A stretch of 64,000 nt of DNA, from NCBI RefSeq assembly GCF_013433315.1, contig NZ_WXVV01000017.1, positions 62,001 to 126,000 of the forward strand. The letters run 5' to 3'. Both the position numbers and the translations under genes were made by a program. This DNA is from Pseudomonas crudilactis (GTDB lineage Bacteria; Pseudomonadota; Gammaproteobacteria; Pseudomonadales; Pseudomonadaceae). Shown here piece by piece: positions 24,527-34,580 of this stretch (position 1 is the stretch's first letter; each line of letters starts with the position of its first letter). The notes below the pieces were generated by a model. It was not told the origin of the DNA. It did no database searches and saw nothing but the letters and a program-made list of their open reading frames with translations.

Positions 24527-26323
24527 ATGCCTGAGTACAAAGCTCCCCTGCGCGACATGCGCTTTCTGATCGACCACGTCTTCGACTTCCACGCCAATTA
24601 CGCCATCCTCGGCGCCCACGACGCCAGCCCGGACATGATCAACGCGATCCTCGAAGAGGGCGCGAAGTTCTGCGAGAACGTTCTGGCGCCGCTCAATCGC
24701 AGCGGCGACGAAGAGGGCTGCCATTTCGACAACGGTGTGGTGACAACGCCTACAGGCTTCAAGCAGGCCTTCGCACAATACGTCGAGGGCGGCTGGCACG
24801 GTCTGGCCGCAGACCCGACCTACGGCGGCCAAGGCCTGCCAAGTTCGCTGGGGCTGGTGATCAGCGAAATGGTCGGCTCCAGCAACACGTCCTGGGGCAT
24901 GTACCCGGGGCTGACCCACGGCGCGATGTCGGCGATCCATGCCCACGGCAGCGCTGAACAGAAAAAGACTTATCTGAGCAAACTCACCGCCGGGCAATGG
25001 ACCGGCACCATGTGCCTGACCGAAGCCCATTGCGGCACCGACCTGGGCATCATCAAGACCCGCGCCGTACCTCAGGCTGACGGCAGTTATGCGGTCACCG
25101 GCAGCAAGATTTTCATCTCCGCCGGCGAGCACGACATGAGCGACAACATCATCCATTTGGTGTTGGCCAAGTTGCCGGATGCGCCGGCCGGGACCAAGGG
25201 CATTTCACTGTTTATCGTGCCGAAATTCTTGCCGGATACTGCAGGCGAGGCGGGCGCGCGCAACGGCGTTTCCTGCGGTTCGATTGAACATAAAATGGGC
25301 ATCAAGGCGTCGGCCACTTGCGTGTTGAACTTCGACGGCGCCAAGGGTTACCTGATCGGCGAGCCGAACAAGGGCCTGAACTGCATGTTCACCATGATGA
25401 ACCATGCACGCCTTGGCACCGGGATGCAGGGTTTGTGTCTGGGTGAAGCGAGTTTCCAGGGCGCGATCAAATACGCCAACGACCGTTTGCAGATGCGTTC
25501 GCTGACCGGTGCCAAAGCCCCGGACAAAGCCGCCGACCCGATCATCGTCCACCCTGACGTGCGGCGTATGCTGCTGACCATGAAGGCCTTCAACGAGGGC
25601 AATCGTGCGCTGACGTATTTCACCGCGCAGTTGCTTGATGTCGCGCATCTGAGCAGCGATGCCGAGGCGCGTCAGGAGGCTGAGGACTTGCTGGCGTTCC
25701 TCACGCCGATCTGCAAAGCATTCATGACCGATACCGGGCTGGAAGTGACCAACCACGGCATGCAGGTGTTTGGCGGCCACGGTTTCATTCGTGAATGGGG
25801 CATGGAGCAGTTGGTGCGCGATTGCCGGATTGCACCGATCTACGAGGGCACCAACGGCATTCAGGCGCTGGACCTGCTCGGGCGCAAGGTGCTGGGCAGT
25901 CAGGGCAAGTTGCTGCGCGGTTTCACCAAGATCGTCCACAAGTTCTGCGTGACCAATGCTGAGCATCCACAACTGGGCAATTTCGTTGCGCAGCTCAATG
26001 AGCTGAACCAACAGTGGGGCGACCTGACCATGAAGGTCGGCATGGCGGCGATGAAGAACCCGGATGAAGTGGGCGCGGCGTCTGTGGATTATTTGATGTA
26101 CAGCGGTTACATCATTCTCGGCTATTTGTGGTTGCGTATGGCATTGGTGGCGCAGGCGCAACTGGAGGCGGGCGAGGGCGAGGCGGATTACCTGCGCGGG
26201 AAATTGGCGACGTGCGAGTTTTACTTCAAGCGTCTGTTGCCGCGTACGGCGGCGCATCGGTCGGCGATTGAGGCGGGGAGTGATTGTTTGATGAAGTTGC
26301 CTGCTGAACTGTTTGCGCTTTAA
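24527..26323 (+). CDS. Acyl-CoA dehydrogenase 2 (long FadE-type)
   Basis: 598 residues beginning MPEYKAPLRDMRFLIDHVFDFHANY. Same architecture as acyl-CoA dehydrogenase 1, with MCLTEAHCGTDLGIIKTRA, the FAD-contact segment SAGEHDMSDNIIHLVLAKLP and catalytic E440 in YEGTNGIQALDLLGRKVLG. It lies 90 bases after the diguanylate cyclase on the same strand, so co-transcription is possible. An upstream TTG reading adds 19 unconserved residues and was not used. It ends in a long palindromic repeat that can serve as terminator. Substrate range is unknown. Confidence 0.93.
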   Translation: MPEYKAPLRDMRFLIDHVFDFHANYAILGAHDASPDMINAILEEGAKFCENVLAPLNRSGDEEGCHFDNGVVTTPTGFKQAFAQYVEGGWHGLAADPTYGGQGLPSSLGLVISEMVGSSNTSWGMYPGLTHGAMSAIHAHGSAEQKKTYLSKLTAGQWTGTMCLTEAHCGTDLGIIKTRAVPQADGSYAVTGSKIFISAGEHDMSDNIIHLVLAKLPDAPAGTKGISLFIVPKFLPDTAGEAGARNGVSCGSIEHKMGIKASATCVLNFDGAKGYLIGEPNKGLNCMFTMMNHARLGTGMQGLCLGEASFQGAIKYANDRLQMRSLTGAKAPDKAADPIIVHPDVRRMLLTMKAFNEGNRALTYFTAQLLDVAHLSSDAEARQEAEDLLAFLTPICKAFMTDTGLEVTNHGMQVFGGHGFIREWGMEQLVRDCRIAPIYEGTNGIQALDLLGRKVLGSQGKLLRGFTKIVHKFCVTNAEHPQLGNFVAQLNELNQQWGDLTMKVGMAAMKNPDEVGAASVDYLMYSGYIILGYLWLRMALVAQAQLEAGEGEADYLRGKLATCEFYFKRLLPRTAAHRSAIEAGSDCLMKLPAELFAL

Positions 26324-26331
26324 GGAAGATC

Positions 26332-26408
26332 AAAAGATCGCAGCCTTCGGCAGCTCCTACATAGGATCGTGTTTTACCTGTAGGCGCTGGCGAAGGCTGT
26401 GATCTTTT
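26332..26408. repeat. Long palindromic repeat / terminator-like hairpin
   Basis: Left arm 26332-26361 (AAAAGATCGCAGCCTTCGGC...) and right arm 26379-26408 (...GCGAAGGCTGTGATCTTTT) pair over ~30 bases with a few mismatches, ending in seven T residues. GATCGCAGCCTTCGGCAGCT is a second class of dispersed repeat in fluorescent pseudomonads (recalled). Lying nine bases after the acyl-CoA dehydrogenase 2 stop codon, it probably also terminates transcription. Confidence 0.8.
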
Positions 26409-26535
26409 TTTGATGACTAAAAACAACAAAACAGTCACTGGTTGACCCTATGTGTCGCAAAAGTTGTTGAGGTACACTCCGGCTCAACGAAAACACCCTT
26501 CCACGAATCACCGTTTAGATCTTGCGAGGTTTGCC

Positions 26536-28314
<1,779 letters not shown>

Positions 28315-28327
28315 TGCGATGACGTTA

Positions 28328-28345
28328 TGTAAGCATTCTCTTACA
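28328..28345 (+). promoter_or_regulatory. GacA upstream activating sequence (UAS) of rsmY
   Basis: TGTAAG-CATTCT-CTTACA is a perfect 6+6 palindrome identical to the UAS (TGTAAG-N6-CTTACA) known to be required for GacA-dependent expression of rsmX/Y/Z. It is centred about 65 bases before the predicted RNA start. Confidence 0.93.
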
Positions 28346-28401
28346 TGACGTGCTGCTGTTCTCCCATATGCGTAGATTGGATCCACGGCTAATCTACATT
28401 T

Positions 28402-28522
28402 CATGGACGTCGCGCAGGAAGCGCAAAGCAACAACACGGACACGTAGGATTCTGCCAGGGTGGCGGAGTGAAATGGATGTCAGGGAAACAGTCTGCAAAG
28501 CCCCGCTTCGGCGGGGTTTTCT
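28402..28522 (+). ncRNA. rsmY: RsmY small regulatory RNA
   Basis: About 120 nt. It carries the hallmark GCGCAGGAAGCGC hairpin (28413-28425), then CAACAACACGGACACG. Seven GGA triplets (starting 28405, 28417, 28438, 28447, 28465, 28475, 28484) are the binding sites that titrate RsmA/RsmE translational repressors. A -10 TAATCT (28390-28395) places the 5' end near 28402. The GacA UAS lies upstream and a strong terminator ends the RNA. RsmY relays GacS/GacA signalling to secondary metabolism and biofilm genes. Location beside a LysR gene agrees with what I recall of other pseudomonads. The exact 5' end is inferred. Confidence 0.92.
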
Positions 28523-28525
28523 TTT
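28497..28525 (+). terminator. rsmY intrinsic terminator
   Basis: AAAG then CCCCGC-TTCG-GCGGGG (28501-28516) and TTTTCTTTT. It also faces the convergent LysR gene ending at 28542. Confidence 0.95.
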
Positions 28526-28541
28526 GCCTGCAGAAAAGTAG

Positions 28542-29456
28542 TCAGGCCATCGGATCAAGCGTCGGCTTCACTTCGCGCTCCATCACTTCTTCCAGCAGTG
28601 TCTGCAACAGCGCCAAAGGCGCCTGCTGACGCTGCACATCGCGACAGACCAACCCAACCTTCAGCGGCACCCGTGGCTCGCTCAGCGGTTTCCACAGCAG
28701 ATCCTGATCGTCGTATTCCTTCTGCGAACGCCCCGGCAGCACCGTCACCAGTCTGGTGTGCGGCAGACTGTCGAGAATTCCCACCATATTGTTCAGCTCG
28801 GCTTGCACCTGCGGGCGGCGTCCGAGGGCGGTCAGTTGTGCCTGCCAAATCTGGCGGATCTGGAACTCTTCGCCCAATAGCAACATTGGCAACTCGGCGG
28901 CCTGGCGCATTGAGACTTTCTTGAATTCACGCAACGGATGATCCGCCGGGATCACCAGCGTCAGTTCATCTTCGTAGAGCATCACGCCGTGCAGACCCGG
29001 TTGGCGCGGCGGTAGATAACTGATGCCGATGTCCAATGAACCGTTGAGCAGTCGCCGCTCGATCTCAAGTCCGGTCAACTCATAAATCTGCACCACCAGA
29101 TGCGGCTGCGCCTTGCGCACCCGTTCGAGCATTTGCGGCACCAGACTGGTGTGAACCGTTTGCAGCACGCCAATCGCCAGCGTACGCAAGGCCTGTCCTT
29201 TGAAATTTCCCAACGCCTCGCGCGCCCGTTGCAAACCATCGAGCAACGGCAACGCGTGGTTGTACAAGGTGTGCGCTGCTAGGGTAGGCAGCAGGCGCTT
29301 GCTGCTGCGTTCGAACAGGGTGACGTCGAGGTTCTGTTCGAGCTGGCGGATCTGCTGCGAGAGCGCCGGTTGCGAAATCGACAGGCGTTCCGCCGCCCGG
29401 CCGACATGACCTTCCTCGTAGACCGCGACGAAATAACGCAGTTGCTTGAAATCCAT
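28542..29456 (-). CDS. LysR-family transcriptional regulator
   Basis: 304 residues. The N-terminal winged helix-turn-helix MDFKQLRYFVAVYEEGHVGRAAERLSISQPALSQQIRQLEQ (given here by its ends, residues 1-41) is followed by a periplasmic-binding-protein-like effector domain (residues ~92-295). It is of the BenM/CatR/CbnR type by its QLRYFVAV start. It is divergent from a class III aminotransferase, the likely target. A dyad ATAAG-TAATG-CTTAT overlaps its own start codon, suggesting autoregulation. The effector is unknown. The 3' end converges with rsmY. Confidence 0.9.
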   Translation of the reverse strand: MDFKQLRYFVAVYEEGHVGRAAERLSISQPALSQQIRQLEQNLDVTLFERSSKRLLPTLAAHTLYNHALPLLDGLQRAREALGNFKGQALRTLAIGVLQTVHTSLVPQMLERVRKAQPHLVVQIYELTGLEIERRLLNGSLDIGISYLPPRQPGLHGVMLYEDELTLVIPADHPLREFKKVSMRQAAELPMLLLGEEFQIRQIWQAQLTALGRRPQVQAELNNMVGILDSLPHTRLVTVLPGRSQKEYDDQDLLWKPLSEPRVPLKVGLVCRDVQRQQAPLALLQTLLEEVMEREVKPTLDPMA

Positions 29457-29469
29457 AAGTAATGCTTAT
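29455..29469. promoter_or_regulatory. LysR-type dyad at the regulator start
   Basis: ATAAG-TAATG-CTTAT contains the T-N11-A pattern (T29456...A29468) of LysR boxes and covers the regulator's ATG. A related half-site pair ATAAG-G-CTTA occurs at 29531-29540 in the same divergent gap, 76 bases away. Confidence 0.5.
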
Positions 29470-29598
29470 CGAAAATGCTGGGAAATCGAAATGGCCCCCA
29501 GGCGTCAGTGCGCCTAGTCTAACCGCATTCATAAGGCTTACAGGGCCAGAAAGCGCGATGAATAGCGTTCGCTTCGACAGTGTTTGCATAGGCAGTTC

Positions 29599-29623
29599 AA
29601 AACACCTGAAACGAGGTGTTTTT
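29599..29623 (+). promoter_or_regulatory. Terminator-like hairpin masking the aminotransferase ribosome site
   Basis: AAAACACCT-GAAACG-AGGTGTTTT (9-base perfect stem, 29599-29607 with 29614-29622) is followed by one more T and then the ATG at 29626. The right arm contains the Shine-Dalgarno AGGTG. It could act as a transcription attenuator or by sequestering the ribosome site; both readings fit. Confidence 0.6.
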
Positions 29624-29625
29624 CA

Positions 29626-30909
29626 ATGAATCTGTTCGGTTTGCGGCGCCAGACGCCGAGTCTTGATGACCTCGCCTTCGAGGCCAATCCTGCTGAAAGC
29701 AGCGAAAATCTTAGCGTTGAAAGGCTGATGCCCAGCGTCGAACGGCCGCAGCAGGTGTTCGTCCGGGGGCAGGGTTCGTGGTTGTGGGACAGTAACGACC
29801 GCGCGTACCTCGATTTTTCCCAGGCCGGTGGCGCCAACAGTCTTGGCCACAGCCCTTCGGCGCTGGTCAAAGCCATCAACAGTCAGGCGCAAGCGCTGAT
29901 CAATCCCGGTTTCAATCTGCATAATCGCGGCATGCTCAGCCTTGCCGAGCGTCTGTGCGCTGCCACTTCCAGCGATCAGGCCTACTTGCTCAACAGCGGC
30001 AGCGAAGCCTGTGAAGCGGCGATCAAACTGGCGCGTAAATGGGGCCAACTGCATCGCGGCGGCGCCTCGCGGATTATCGTTGCGAAGCAGGGTTGTCATG
30101 GTCGCAGCCTGGCGACGATTTCCGCCTCCGACAGTTGCAACCTGCACAACCGTTTTGCGCCGTTGCTGCCGGGTTTCGATCTGGTGCCGTTCAACGACTT
30201 GCCGGCGTTGCACGCGGCGGTCGATGCGCAGACAGTAGCGATCATGCTGGAGCCGATCCAGAGCGATGCCGGCGTCGTTCCGGCCACCGAGCATTACCTC
30301 AAGGGTGTCGAACGTCTCTGCCGTGAGCTGGGCCTTCTGCTGATCCTCGACGAAGTACAAACCGGCATCGGCCGTTGCGGTACTTTGCTCGCCGAACAAT
30401 CCTACGGCGTGCGCGCCGATATCGTCGTGCTCGGCAAAGGACTTGGCGGCGGTGTGCCATTGGCGGCGCTGCTGGCGCGGGGCAAAGCATGCTGTTTCGA
30501 GGCCGGCGAATTGGGCGGCACGCATCACGGCAATGCATTGATGACGGCGGCCGGTCTGGTAGTTCTCGACAGCGTGCACGACCGCAGCTTTCTCCAGCAG
30601 ATCAACGATAACGGTCAGCACCTGCGTGAAGGTCTGGCCCGATTGGCGCACCGTTACGACCACGGTGAGTTGCGCGGCCAGGGCCTGTTCTACGGATTGA
30701 CCCTGTCAGACGATTCCGCCGAAGCTGTGGTCCACGCCGCCCTCCACGAAGGCCTGCTGCTCAACGCCCCGCAAGCCAACTGTTTGCGCTTCACTCCGGC
30801 CCTCACCGTAAGCAAAACCAACATCGACGAAATGCTCCTGCGCCTGGGCCGCGCGTTCTCGCGAGTGCGTACCGCACAACTGCAATGCCGCAAAGGGATT
30901 GCCGTCTGA
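29626..30909 (+). CDS. Class III PLP-dependent aminotransferase (acetylornithine/GABA aminotransferase-like)
   Basis: 427 residues. Fold-type I class III signature with FLNSGSEACEAAIKLARKWG-type PLP phosphate loop (here LLNSGSEACEAAIKLAR), LILDEVQTGIGRCG, and the Schiff-base lysine in VVLGKGLGGGVPLAALLARG. Relatives include ArgD/AstC and omega-amino acid transaminases; the N-terminal ~50 residues (NLFGLRRQTPSLDDLAFEA) are not typical of ArgD and suggest a distinct subfamily. The donor is unknown. It is divergent from the LysR gene and its ribosome site lies in a strong hairpin. ATG 29626 was chosen because upstream frames run through that hairpin. Confidence 0.88.
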   Translation: MNLFGLRRQTPSLDDLAFEANPAESSENLSVERLMPSVERPQQVFVRGQGSWLWDSNDRAYLDFSQAGGANSLGHSPSALVKAINSQAQALINPGFNLHNRGMLSLAERLCAATSSDQAYLLNSGSEACEAAIKLARKWGQLHRGGASRIIVAKQGCHGRSLATISASDSCNLHNRFAPLLPGFDLVPFNDLPALHAAVDAQTVAIMLEPIQSDAGVVPATEHYLKGVERLCRELGLLLILDEVQTGIGRCGTLLAEQSYGVRADIVVLGKGLGGGVPLAALLARGKACCFEAGELGGTHHGNALMTAAGLVVLDSVHDRSFLQQINDNGQHLREGLARLAHRYDHGELRGQGLFYGLTLSDDSAEAVVHAALHEGLLLNAPQANCLRFTPALTVSKTNIDEMLLRLGRAFSRVRTAQLQCRKGIAV

Positions 30910-30956
30910 GCTGAAGTTTCCTACCCGATTTCCAGAACCGTCTCGCGGTATAACGC

Positions 30957-30997
30957 ACGCCCCACGCCTGATTCTTTTGGCGTGGGGCGTTTTTTTG
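30957..30997 (+). terminator. Intrinsic terminator after the aminotransferase
   Basis: ACGCCCCACGCC / GGCGTGGGGCGT perfect 12-base stem (30957-30968, 30979-30990), followed by TTTTTTTG. Confidence 0.95.
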
Positions 30998-31103
30998 TGA
31001 GGTGATGGCGATCAAATGGCAGTTGCACTGAACCCTGACGAACGGCGCAGGTCGATTAGCTTGTATGGCTCAAGTGAGCCAACCCCCATACAGGAGCTGC
31101 CCC

Positions 31104-31262
31104 ATGGATTTCATTCGCATCATCATCGCTATTCTGTTGCCACCACTGGGCGTGTTTCTGCAGGTCGGGTTTGGCGGGGCGTTCTGGTTGAACATTCTGC
31201 TGACGCTGTGCGGGTATATTCCGGGGATCGTGCATGCGGTGTACATCATCGCCAAGCGCTGA
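31104..31262 (+). CDS. Pmp3/YqaE-family small membrane protein
   Basis: 52 residues, MDFIRIIIAILLPPLGVFLQ then GGAFWLNILLTLCGYIPGIVHAVYIIAKR. Two hydrophobic helices joined by a short FGGAF turn and the LLPPLGVFLQVG motif define the UPF0057/Pmp3 proteolipid family of plasma membrane proteins, linked in yeast and plants to ion homeostasis and in bacteria to stress. AGGAG at 31091 precedes the ATG at a normal distance. It stands alone between a terminator and a REP doublet. Confidence 0.93.
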   Translation: MDFIRIIIAILLPPLGVFLQVGFGGAFWLNILLTLCGYIPGIVHAVYIIAKR

Positions 31263-31287
31263 GTTCTGCGGCGCCAAGTAGATAGCT

Positions 31288-31362
31288 TTCGCGAGCAGGC
31301 TCGCTCCCACAGGGGATTTGTGAACAACACAGATCCAATGTGGGAGCGAGCCTGCTCGCGAA
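31288..31362. repeat. REP pair (BIME), long form
   Basis: Inverted copy TTCGCGAGCAGGCTCGCTCC (from 31288 to ~31314) and direct copy TGTGGGAGCGAGCCTGCTCG (from 31340 to 31362), joined by GGATTTGTGAACAACACAGA. The whole unit, spacer included, closely resembles the one at 35381-35455, so both derive from one mobile doublet. Confidence 0.92.
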
Positions 31363-31395
31363 TGGGGCACCTCGGTTTTGAACGGGGCGCGATGA

Positions 31396-33207
31396 TCAGT
31401 CCGCCAATCCCATTACCTGGCGATAGAACTTCCACTCCTGCTCGAGCGCATGCGCCTGATTGGCCGCACGGCGGAAACCGTGGCGTTCGTCCGGGTAGTA
31501 ATGTGCTTCGACCGGGATGCCGTTCTCCTCAAGTGCCGTGACCATGTCGCGGGTCTGTTGCGGAACAACGACCGCATCCAGCTCACCCTGAAAGAAAATC
31601 ACCGGCACGCCAATGTTGCTAGCATGCAGCAGCGGTGTGCGGGCCGCGTAGCGTTCGGCGTCTTGCTCAGGATCACCGATCAGCCAGTCAAGATAATCAC
31701 CTTCGAACTTATGCGTCGCCCGGCCCAGAGCGACCGGATCGCTGACTCCGTAAAGACTGGCACCCGCTCGGAATACCTGTTGGAACGCCAGCGCACACAA
31801 CGTGGTGTAGCCGCCTGCGCTGCCACCCCGAATAAATGCGCGCTCACCGTCGATCAAACCCTGCTCGGCGAGATAGCTCACCACCGCGCAAGCATCCTCG
31901 ACATCCACCTCGCCCCAGCTCAAGTGCAGCGCTTGCCGATATTCGCGGCCATAACCGCTGCTGCCGCGATAGTTGAGATCAGCGACGGCGAAGCCACGTT
32001 GCGTCCAGTACTGAATGCGCGGGTCGAGAATCGGGTAGCAGGCCGACGTCGGGCCGCCGTGGATGAACACCACCAGGGGCGGTTTTGTCTCACCGCTCAT
32101 GGCTGGATAAAAGAACCCGTGCGCTTCGCCGGAACCACTTGGGTAGCACAGGGTTTGCGGACGGCTGATGCGCTTAGCGGGCAGGGGCGCCACGCCACCC
32201 ACCAGCACGTTCACTTCTCGCGTGGTTCGATCAATGGCGATGACCGCCGAAGGACTGATCGGTGAGGCGGCGATGCAGTAGATAAATCGCTCATCCACAG
32301 CGAGATGACGGAAGCGGCTGTAGTCACCAGTGAAATCTTCGTCAGCGAGCGTCAGGCGACCAAAACCACCTTCGCTCCAGCTCGCCAAAAACGAATTATC
32401 AACAGGCAACCAGGTGCAGCCGCCCAACTGCCAAGGCGCCGGCGCATGATCGGCCGGCGCGGCAGGCAGTGGCGCCAAACCGTCCGAAGTCTCAGCCCAC
32501 GGCTGCCAGAATCCACCGCGATCAGTCAGGCAATACAGTCGACCTTCAGCATCAAATCGTGGTTGTTGAATGGACTCTTCAACCTCATCGCCAGCAACGC
32601 AGCGCGGCGAACCAAAGGCGCCGTCAGCCAAGCGTTCCGCCACCATCAACCGCGTCGACGTCCATGGCTGATGCGGCCGGCTCCACTCGATCCACGCTAA
32701 ACGCAGGCCATCCGCACTGAGGATTGGCGCCGCATAAAAATCCGCGCCTTCAGCCAATAAATACCGCGTCCCGTCAGCCAGATCGATTGCTACGAGCCGA
32801 TGCTGATCTTGCTGTTCTTCGACCGCCAGCACTTGGCCGAAAGCAAAATGCAGATCGCCATAACGGCACTCGCCCGACGTCAATGCCTCCGGCTCGCCAC
32901 CGAGCTTCTGGCGGTACAACTGCTGATCCGCCTCAGCGACGAAAACCACCCCATCCGGCGTCAGACAAAACGCGCCACCGCCATATTCGTACACGCGACT
33001 GCGCACACTGAAGCCATCCGGCGTCAGACATCTCGCCACGCCATCGCGCCAATGCCAGATCCGGCATGCGGCATCTTCCGGGCGATATTCATTCCAGAAC
33101 AGCCCATTGGCACCGAGCTGCAACTCGGCGAAATCCATGCCGGCCGCGACGGCTTGCGAGGCGCTGAAAGGCTCAGCCCTTGGCGATGAGGCGTGAGTTT
33201 CGTTCAT
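31396..33207 (-). CDS. S9-family prolyl oligopeptidase-like peptidase, pqq-linked
   Basis: 603 residues. An N-terminal beta-propeller (~20-350) and a C-terminal alpha/beta hydrolase domain with the catalytic triad S463 (GGSAGG), D544 (GELDAVV) and H576 (ERHGF). It overlaps the end of pqqE by 35 bases, so it belongs to the pqq operon. In other pseudomonads the same gene is called pqqM or pqqH (names differ between strains, hence no symbol). Its role in PQQ production, perhaps trimming of the processed PqqA peptide, is inferred; it is not among the minimal PQQ genes. Confidence 0.88.
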   Translation of the reverse strand: MNETHASSPRAEPFSASQAVAAGMDFAELQLGANGLFWNEYRPEDAACRIWHWRDGVARCLTPDGFSVRSRVYEYGGGAFCLTPDGVVFVAEADQQLYRQKLGGEPEALTSGECRYGDLHFAFGQVLAVEEQQDQHRLVAIDLADGTRYLLAEGADFYAAPILSADGLRLAWIEWSRPHQPWTSTRLMVAERLADGAFGSPRCVAGDEVEESIQQPRFDAEGRLYCLTDRGGFWQPWAETSDGLAPLPAAPADHAPAPWQLGGCTWLPVDNSFLASWSEGGFGRLTLADEDFTGDYSRFRHLAVDERFIYCIAASPISPSAVIAIDRTTREVNVLVGGVAPLPAKRISRPQTLCYPSGSGEAHGFFYPAMSGETKPPLVVFIHGGPTSACYPILDPRIQYWTQRGFAVADLNYRGSSGYGREYRQALHLSWGEVDVEDACAVVSYLAEQGLIDGERAFIRGGSAGGYTTLCALAFQQVFRAGASLYGVSDPVALGRATHKFEGDYLDWLIGDPEQDAERYAARTPLLHASNIGVPVIFFQGELDAVVVPQQTRDMVTALEENGIPVEAHYYPDERHGFRRAANQAHALEQEWKFYRQVMGLAD

Positions 33208-34333
33208 TGCGAAAGGCCAATTGTTCGATGGTTTGGGTGGCGGTCTCGGCTTCTTCGCGGGCCTTGAGAATCACACCGTGATGTTCGGACTTGCTGCACA
33301 CCGGGTCGGCATTGCTCGCATCGCCGGTGAGCATGAACGCCTGGCAGCGACAGCCGCCGAAATCTTTTTCTTTCTCGTCGCAGGAGCGGCACGGCTCGGG
33401 CATCCAGTCGTAACCACGGAAGCGGTTGAAGCCGAACGAGTCGTACCAGATGTGCTGCATGCTGTGGTCGCGCACATTGGGAAATTGCACCGGCAGCTGT
33501 CGGGCGCCATGGCAGGGCAGGGCGGTGCCGTCCGGGGTGACTGTCAGAAAGATGCTGCCCCAGCCGTTCATGCAGGCTTTCGGGCGTTCTTCGTAGTAAT
33601 CCGGGGTGACGAAAATCAGCTTGCACGGATGCCCTTCGGCTTCCAGCTTCGCCCGGTATTCGTTGGTGATGCGTTCGGCACGGACCAGTTGCTCTTTGGT
33701 CGGCAACAGGCCGACACGATTGAGCTGCGCCCAACCGTAAAACTGGCAGGTGGCGAGTTCGACAAAGTCGGCCTCAAGCGCAATGCACAGCTCGATGATG
33801 CGGTCGATCTTGTCGATGTTGTGCCGATGGGTGACGAAGTTCAGCACCATCGGATAGCCGTGGGCCTTCACCGCACGAGCCATTTCCAGTTTCTGCGCGA
33901 AGGCTTTTTTCGAGCCGGCGAGCAGATTGTTCACTTGCTCGTCGCTGGCCTGGAAACTGATCTGGATGTGATCGAGGCCAGCCTTTTTGAAATCGCTGAT
34001 TTTCTGCTCGGTCAGGCCGATGCCGGAGGTGATCAGATTGGTGTAGAAACCCAGCTGCCGCGCTTCATGAATCAGCTCGGCGAGATCCTGACGCACCAGC
34101 GGTTCGCCGCCGGAAAAGCCCAGTTGCGCCGCGCCCATCTCCCGCGCTTCGCGGAAGACCTTGATCCACTGCTCGGTGCTCAACTCTTTGCCCTGCTCGG
34201 CGAAGTCCAGCGGATTGGAGCAGTACGGACATTGCAGCGGGCAGCGATACGTCAGCTCGGCGAGCAGCCACAGCGGCAGGCCGACTTCAGGCTTGGGCGG
34301 CAGATCAGGCAAGTTCGATCCAGTGCTGCGCAC
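33173..34333 (-). CDS. pqqE: PqqA peptide cyclase (radical SAM)
   Basis: 386 residues from GTG 34333, which has GGAGG seven bases before it. Longer frames read back through pqqD and are artefacts. The radical-SAM motif C31-x3-C35-x2-C38 (TYRCPLQCPYC) opens the barrel. The C-terminal SPASM part supplies more Fe-S ligands (CMNGWGSIFLT, CHGARQL, EPCRSCDEKEKDFGGCRCQ). It forms the Glu-Tyr carbon-carbon bond in PqqA, presented by PqqD. The start overlaps the pqqD end by 29 bases, coupling synthesis of the two partners. Confidence 0.97.
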   Translation of the reverse strand: MRSTGSNLPDLPPKPEVGLPLWLLAELTYRCPLQCPYCSNPLDFAEQGKELSTEQWIKVFREAREMGAAQLGFSGGEPLVRQDLAELIHEARQLGFYTNLITSGIGLTEQKISDFKKAGLDHIQISFQASDEQVNNLLAGSKKAFAQKLEMARAVKAHGYPMVLNFVTHRHNIDKIDRIIELCIALEADFVELATCQFYGWAQLNRVGLLPTKEQLVRAERITNEYRAKLEAEGHPCKLIFVTPDYYEERPKACMNGWGSIFLTVTPDGTALPCHGARQLPVQFPNVRDHSMQHIWYDSFGFNRFRGYDWMPEPCRSCDEKEKDFGGCRCQAFMLTGDASNADPVCSKSEHHGVILKAREEAETATQTIEQLAFRNERNSRLIAKG

Positions 34334-34580
34334 GGGCAACCTCCATGAATTGCTCGATGTCGTCACCGAGCTCGGGCACACCGGGGAACTGCTCATCGAG
34401 TTTGGCGATGATCGCGGCGACATCGCGTTCACCGTCGATCAGCCCACCGATCAGTGCGGCGCTGTCGTTGAGCTTGATCATGCCTTCCGGGTAAAGCAGC
34501 ACGTGACCTTTCTGCGCCGGTTCGTACTGGAAGCGGTAGCCGGGACGCCAGGTCGGGACTTTGCTGCGGTCGAAACTCAT
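34305..34580 (-). CDS. pqqD: PqqA-binding chaperone
   Basis: 91 residues (MSFDRSKVPTWRPGYRFQYEPAQKG...), the typical length and N-terminus of PqqD. This RiPP-recognition-element protein holds PqqA and delivers it to PqqE. The start overlaps the pqqC stop by four bases (ATGA). Confidence 0.96.
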   Translation of the reverse strand: MSFDRSKVPTWRPGYRFQYEPAQKGHVLLYPEGMIKLNDSAALIGGLIDGERDVAAIIAKLDEQFPGVPELGDDIEQFMEVARAQHWIELA

